This document shows positions 59,858 through 64,000 of a stretch of DNA of 64,000 nt, piece by piece. Location: NCBI GenBank assembly GCA_012861695.1, contig JAAOOA010000033.1, forward strand, positions 13,548,434 through 13,612,433. The letters are read 5' to 3'. The position numbers and the translations under genes are program-made. Each line of letters opens with the position of its first letter. The stretch's first letter is position 1. The notes under the pieces were generated by a model. That model searched no databases, was not told the origin of the DNA, and saw only the letters and a list, made by a program, of their open reading frames with translations. The DNA comes from Trematomus loennbergii. Its lineage: Eukaryota; Chordata; Actinopteri; Perciformes; Nototheniidae.

Positions 59858-61185
59858 GTGTATATAAAGTATAGGTTTGTGGCAACTGCAGTGGCAGCAG
59901 TAAAACTGGTAAACTGTCAGCTGCAGTCCATAATGCTTTTCTCATTAATGTGTTCAAAGACTAAATTAATTAATGGCTTTAATATAACTTAATCAAATCA
60001 AAGATAGTGCTTGTTTCTTTGAGTGGAGTGATTTTCCTTAACATGAACTAGACCAGAAAAATATTTTTCTTTTTGATGCAACAACTTCGAATTACTGAAG
60101 ATATTGTAGATATTTTCAAACCCAAAATAGGGCCTTTGATAAAGTAGCCTCACTATGGCTGTGCATGGGTTTCTGTTTGTAACTGGTTATAGATTATTTA
60201 TTTTTATTCAAAGATATGTGGTATGCATATTTGCTTAATGTCAGCTCAGAGCTTGTGACCTATTATGTGCATCAACTCTATCTAAATATAACCTTATAAT
60301 GCGTCATATCTGGACATTAACATAAATGTATGATATGTTGACCTTTTATGGTGCTTAATTATGCTCTTATAATCATATTTAATTACATTACAGTCTTTTT
60401 TCATGAATATTTTATGAACACATTCATGTCTACACAGAGCAAAGCTTTAATTTCCAGTACATCTTGATAACACTTGGTGTGCTTTTCTGTATATCTTCTG
60501 ATTGCTGGGAAAAATACAAACATATAACAGCCGTATAACTATCATGCCGTCACACCCATAACCTTAGTAGTGAGTGTATCAGCACGGAGTATACCTGTAC
60601 TGCTGATGCTATTTTTAACTTGCTCCAAAGCCATTATAATTGTTTTATTCACTGTTGTCACTTCACCGGTCCAGTGAGGCCTCTGGGAGTCTGTGTGGCC
60701 CTGGAGCTGGAGGTTAGAGGCCCTTGCTGCTGTTGCCAGCATGTAAAGGCCCTCTGCTCTCAATCCTCAGCTGGTTAGGTTGTTAGAAATGCTCACCAGC
60801 TGATCCCAGAGGGGTAGGGCGAAGTGTCAACTCCCTACACAGAGGTGAGAGGAAGAGAGAAAGGACGAGAGATCGTCGAGGGATGTAAATCATTTTTTAT
60901 CCTGTTCCAGCTTTTTATTCGCTCTCTTTTCCCATTGTTCTCCTTCTGTGAGTATATGTGTGTAAGAAAGATTTTGGATCAACATGATTTGTCAATTGCA
61001 TCTGCCTTTGCACACACAAGGAGAGTAATTCATCCATCAATGCATTTTTTTAAATCACTAATAAACAGATTGATCTTAAAGTAAAAGCTGGTTTTCAAGA
61101 TTTTTCAAATGTGCACTTTAATATGGGACACATGCAGATCTAACACTAAAACCCTATTCCCACACCTCTTTACTGTATGCAAACT
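59858..61185. other. unannotated, nothing recognised
   Basis: No gene or repeat terminus could be supported. Confidence 0.35.
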
Positions 61186-61360
61186 ATACAAGACCACAAT
61201 AGAGTGCCACAGGGACGCGTCCTAAAACCCGGAAGTAAACTCCTTCCGATTCCTTCGACAAAAACCAATGCAATTTCTCCATAGGATTTTGGAAAATAGC
61301 TCGAAATAAGGTCTGTGGTTGACAAACATTTAAGAGACGGATCACGTTTTGTTCAGCCGG

Positions 61361-62128
61361 ATAATAATAATAATACATTTGATTTATAAGCGCAAAGTGC
61401 TACAACATTTAAAAAGGGTGAAACAAAACAACAAAAACAATAAAAACTATTAAAACAACAGAATAAAAGCAGTAACATTTACTGTATGCCGGCATGGCAA
61501 AATGTGGGGGTTTTAAAAATCGAGTTAAAGGCTATTCTAAAAAGATGCGTTTTTAACTTTTTAGGCCTTTTTGAAAGCATCCACAGTGGTGTCCTCAGCT
61601 GGTTTGGGAGGGCATTCCACAGTCTCGGAGCAGCGGAGCAGAAGGCTCGGTCTCCCATGGTTTTCAGTTTTGTCCTTGGTGGAATGAGGAAGTTTGCCTT
61701 TTCTGAACGTGGAGGTTTGTGGGGTGAGCAATTCCTTGATGTACAGTAGGAGGGAGCATTTCCATGTACTGATGAGTGAAGAGGGTGATTTTGTAGTCAA
61801 TCCTTAGTGAGACCGGGAGCCAATGCAGTGATTTGAGGATGGGTGTGATATGTTCGTACTTCCGTACACTCATCAGGATCCTAGCAGCGCTGTTCTGGAT
61901 GTATTGCAGCTTCTGGATGTTCTTGCTAGGAATCCCAATGAGAAGTGCGTTACAGTAGTCCAGCCTGGAGGAGACAAAGGCGTGGACAAGTTTTTCAGCA
62001 TCTGGCAGACTGAGTGTGGAGCGGAGTTTCGCAATATTTCTCAGGTGGTAGAAGGAGGTCTTGCATATTTGTTTGATGCGGGCCTCAAAGTTCAGGTGAG
62101 GATCCAATCTCCACATGTCTACCCTACT
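61361..62128 (-). pseudogene. LINE (L2/CR1-type) reverse transcriptase 3' fragment
   Basis: The minus-strand frame 62,116-61,664 reads 'HAFVSSRLDYCNALLIGIP', 'LQYIQNSAARIL' and 'ILKSLHWLPVSLRIDYKI'. These are the conserved C-terminal part of the reverse transcriptase of L2/CR1/Rex-type LINEs. After a frameshift near 61,665, a further piece (about 61,650-61,540) continues the usual 'WNALP' region. The 3' end is the ATA tandem run at 61,361-61,375. It is 5'-truncated near 62,128. It appears to have inserted upstream of the ISL2EU-like element's plus-strand gene. Confidence 0.8.
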
Positions 62129-62329
62129 TTTATAATTTTCTAATCATAAATCTGGTCGCCAGAAGCAAAATGCTAACGTTACGCTATAAACGAACTACAA
62201 GCGAGTACAGCAGCAGGGTCGCACGACTTCAACGTCACGCCAATTTAAGATCGTTTCAACTGACTTTCGCAGGCTTGCATATTTTAACGAAGCTTTTCCT
62301 TTTAGCCACACTAAATGTAACTAGAAGTC

Positions 62330-62554
62330 ATGGCTGTGTCAATTACCAGTCTGTTATCGTTTTACAAAGATGACAAGAAGAGAGTAGATAGAGGAGAGAA
62401 CCACTATAAGTCAGGACACGTGCAGCAGTGCAGCCTAGATGAAGGTGTACTTACCGGTGTTGTCAGGGCTAGCATGAGGGACAAGGTCTATAGAGTGTCG
62501 GTGAGTAGTGATAGCAAGAGTACCGTTAACCTAGAGTTCATTTATTCATATTAG
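62330..62554 (+). pseudogene. first exon of ISL2EU-type accessory protein (SWIM/YqaJ-like), truncated
   Basis: The frame begins at the ATG of 62,330. The segment 'HYKSGHVQQCSLDEG' followed by 'RASMRDKVYRVSVS' resembles the N-terminal part of the SWIM-finger/YqaJ-nuclease protein that ISL2EU elements carry beside their transposase. A GTGAGT donor at about 62,501 lies inside the frame, so the exon probably ends there. No following exon with SWIM or nuclease motifs is visible before the transposase gene that reads towards it, implying an internal deletion. Identification is by resemblance and not certain. Confidence 0.45.
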
Positions 62555-62559
62555 TGACA

Positions 62560-62890
62560 TTAATTCCCATCAACAAATCAATTTTACGTGTCACATGAAA
62601 TCTTTATTACAAATATTACACACCAGAAAACACAGAAATATCCATGAAATAAACATACAATAGGTTATAAACAATTAAAAGGGATAATTGGAAAGGCATT
62701 ACAAATGTAAATATATTTTAAATAATAAAACAATCCCACCACCACACAGGTATCTACAGGAGAAGAGGGAATTTAGGGAACAGAACCTAAATAAAATGCA
62801 CCCAGTTTAAAGACATAGCTTGAGTTTAATGATGAACTCAAAATGTAAAACAAAGTATGAAACATGTTTCTGGACATATGTGTTTACATG
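62560..62890. other. AT-rich spacer between convergent element genes
   Basis: No frame or domain seen. It would hold the 3' untranslated ends of the two genes. Confidence 0.4.
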
Positions 62891-62894
62891 TGAA

Positions 62895-63990
62895 AATACA
62901 CAATTTTTCTGCCACCTCTTTTATGAGAGGACGTTGGAAGTTCACTAGTGCGCAACATACCTGCACCAGTTTATCTGAGAAGTGCCTCAGGTGAGATGAA
63001 ATGAACTTTAGGATCCTAAATTTGCTCTCTCGACGTGAATCCTATTTTGTGCGATCATTTTTGTAGCCTGTTTCGCTGTGTGTCAGTTGGCCATGACAGA
63101 GGAATGGGGGAATGTTGACAGTGACTCCTTCAGGAAGAATATTCTGGATTAAGAATCCCTTGTCAGCCAATATCAGATCTCCAGGTTTGAAATGCTGAAG
63201 AAGACCAGAATCCCGTACTATTTCTTTGTCACTTGTTGATTCTGGGTATAGTGTGCTGCAGTATCTGATCACAGCATTTGGTGCTACCCCGAGGAGTAGT
63301 TTGAAGGAGTGCATGCCACGGTAAGCAGAGTAGGTCTCTTTCTGGATATACATTTGCTTGGGGATAGCAATTTTGATGTCCGTACAATCCACTATCATTC
63401 TGCAGTTTTGGATGTGCCGAAATGAAGAAGGCAAGCTGGTTTTATTTTTCTCCCGGCTGGGAACAGTACTCATTATGTCCTTAAAAAGTAATTTGTGGAG
63501 AACCTCTATAAATGTTACAATCACATTTTTGACAGTGCTTTCACCGCAGTGAAAGAGTGCAGCCAGATGAAGGTGTGTGTAATTATGACGCAGTTTCATG
63601 AGGGTCATGAAAACTTGGTCTTCAAGACTCAGTGCTTTGGGGAACCGACCTTCTTGGTATGTAATGGAACCCTCAAAACGAGCAACATACTCACACACAG
63701 CACTGAATTTGTCTATCTGGTAATCCTGTCTCCATCCGAAGAACCCTTTCACTCAGCTGAGAGGCAGAATACTTGTCACGGCAGTAACTCTGCTTTGCCT
63801 TGGACTCCTCTAGCTGGATCTCTAGCTGCATTATGTGTCTTTGCTTAGATTGAAGTTTTTCTTCTACCGTTTTACTGGTGGCTTGCTCCTCGGCATTCTC
63901 AGATAGTGGTTGAGGACCTTCATTAGCAGCCGCCTGTGTTAATGGACCTGCTTCCTCCTCAGTCATTAGACACGTAGCTTCTTCCTCCAT
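62895..63990 (-). pseudogene. ISL2EU-like DDE transposase, frameshifted, runs to window edge
   Basis: Transposase of the IS5/PIF-related DDE_4 type. Reading from the window end, the first frame (63,990-63,691) has an acidic start and a probable coiled coil. A frameshift near 63,710 leads to the 236-codon frame 63,752-63,042. It has a helix-turn-helix-like stretch (residues 42-78), 'RMIVDCTDIKIAIP' (D122), 'HSFKLLLGVAPNAV' and 'GDLILADKGFLI' (D197). Two more shifts follow. 'NRIHVERAN', with the expected catalytic Glu, lies near 63,030, and 'HLRHFSDKLVQVCCALVNF' near 62,950, each in another frame. The N-terminal part (a THAP finger is usual in relatives) would lie beyond the window. With several frameshifts the copy is dead. 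Confidence 0.8.
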
Positions 63991-64000
63991 TCCATCAATT

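Noticed and set aside
62895..63990. Functional domesticated transposase
   Set aside because: At least three frame changes separate the catalytic residues, so the reading frame is dead.

Overview
The window looks like teleost (probably spiny-rayed) fish DNA from an intergenic or intronic region. The evidence is long CA/TG microsatellites, LINE 3' tails ending in 'gctatataaataaa' plus a short tandem tail, families of TTAA-, hAT- and Harbinger-type inverted-repeat elements, a chromodomain-containing Ty3/Gypsy retrotransposon of the Tf1/sushi type, and introns with GT-AG borders. I could not identify a host protein-coding gene. Every coding region I can support belongs to a mobile element or an element remnant. 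No rRNA, tRNA gene or CRISPR array was seen.

Layout. 1-16.1 kb: mostly unannotated single-copy-looking sequence with scattered short elements. These are an LTR-like repeat near 1.1-1.4 kb, a telomere-like array at 1.67 kb, a LINE/SINE tail at 4.6 kb, a TIR element at 7.34-8.16 kb, a hAT-like element with 8-bp target duplication at 9.03-9.71 kb, a perfect 85-bp inverted repeat at 11.8/12.4 kb, large CA and TG microsatellites at 13.1-13.5 and 15.5 kb, and a TTAA element at 14.25-15.31 kb. 16.13-21.44 kb: a three-level nest. An outer TTAA-flanked MITE contains a second MITE, which contains a 4.3-kb PIF/Harbinger element. That element carries its two characteristic genes tail to tail: a DDE transposase with one frameshift, and an intact spliced Myb/SANT-like protein. 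25.0-27.1 kb: a hAT element with a perfect 8-bp duplication and nested fragments. 27.2-29.1 kb: a truncated copy of a TIR family whose complete copy lies at 40.8-42.7 kb.

30.5-36.3 kb and 45.1-51.0 kb: two full-length Gypsy elements on the minus strand, each with two LTRs and its own 5-bp target duplication (TAGAC; CTTTG), so they are separate insertions. gag and pol are joined by a CCCAAAC -1 slippery site. The primer-binding region is complementary to an LTR sequence about 30 nt downstream of a TATA box, which is the arrangement expected of self-primed Tf1/sushi elements. Both pols are broken and share two frameshifts. The second Gypsy element, the complete 40.8-42.7 kb element, a SINE and a degraded Harbinger-like remnant all sit between the ends of one hAT element whose termini (39,541 and 51,702) keep a perfect 8-bp duplication. 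37.66-38.71 kb is a TIR element that split an older LTR-like repeat.

52.04-56.77 kb: another composite, an outer TIR element holding two copies of the 1.17-kb TTAA family, a hAT MITE and exon remnants of an unrecognised protein. 59.1-59.9 kb: a Harbinger-type MITE. 61.4-64.0 kb: a minus-strand LINE 3' fragment, then a degraded ISL2EU-like element with a SWIM-gene-like first exon and a frameshifted DDE transposase that runs off the window end.

Functionally the window is a record of successive transposon insertions. Autonomous-type elements (Harbinger, Gypsy, ISL2EU-like) supply enzymes, and the numerous short TIR elements are probable non-autonomous passengers. Several frameshifts are 1-nt changes next to homopolymers and could be assembly errors.
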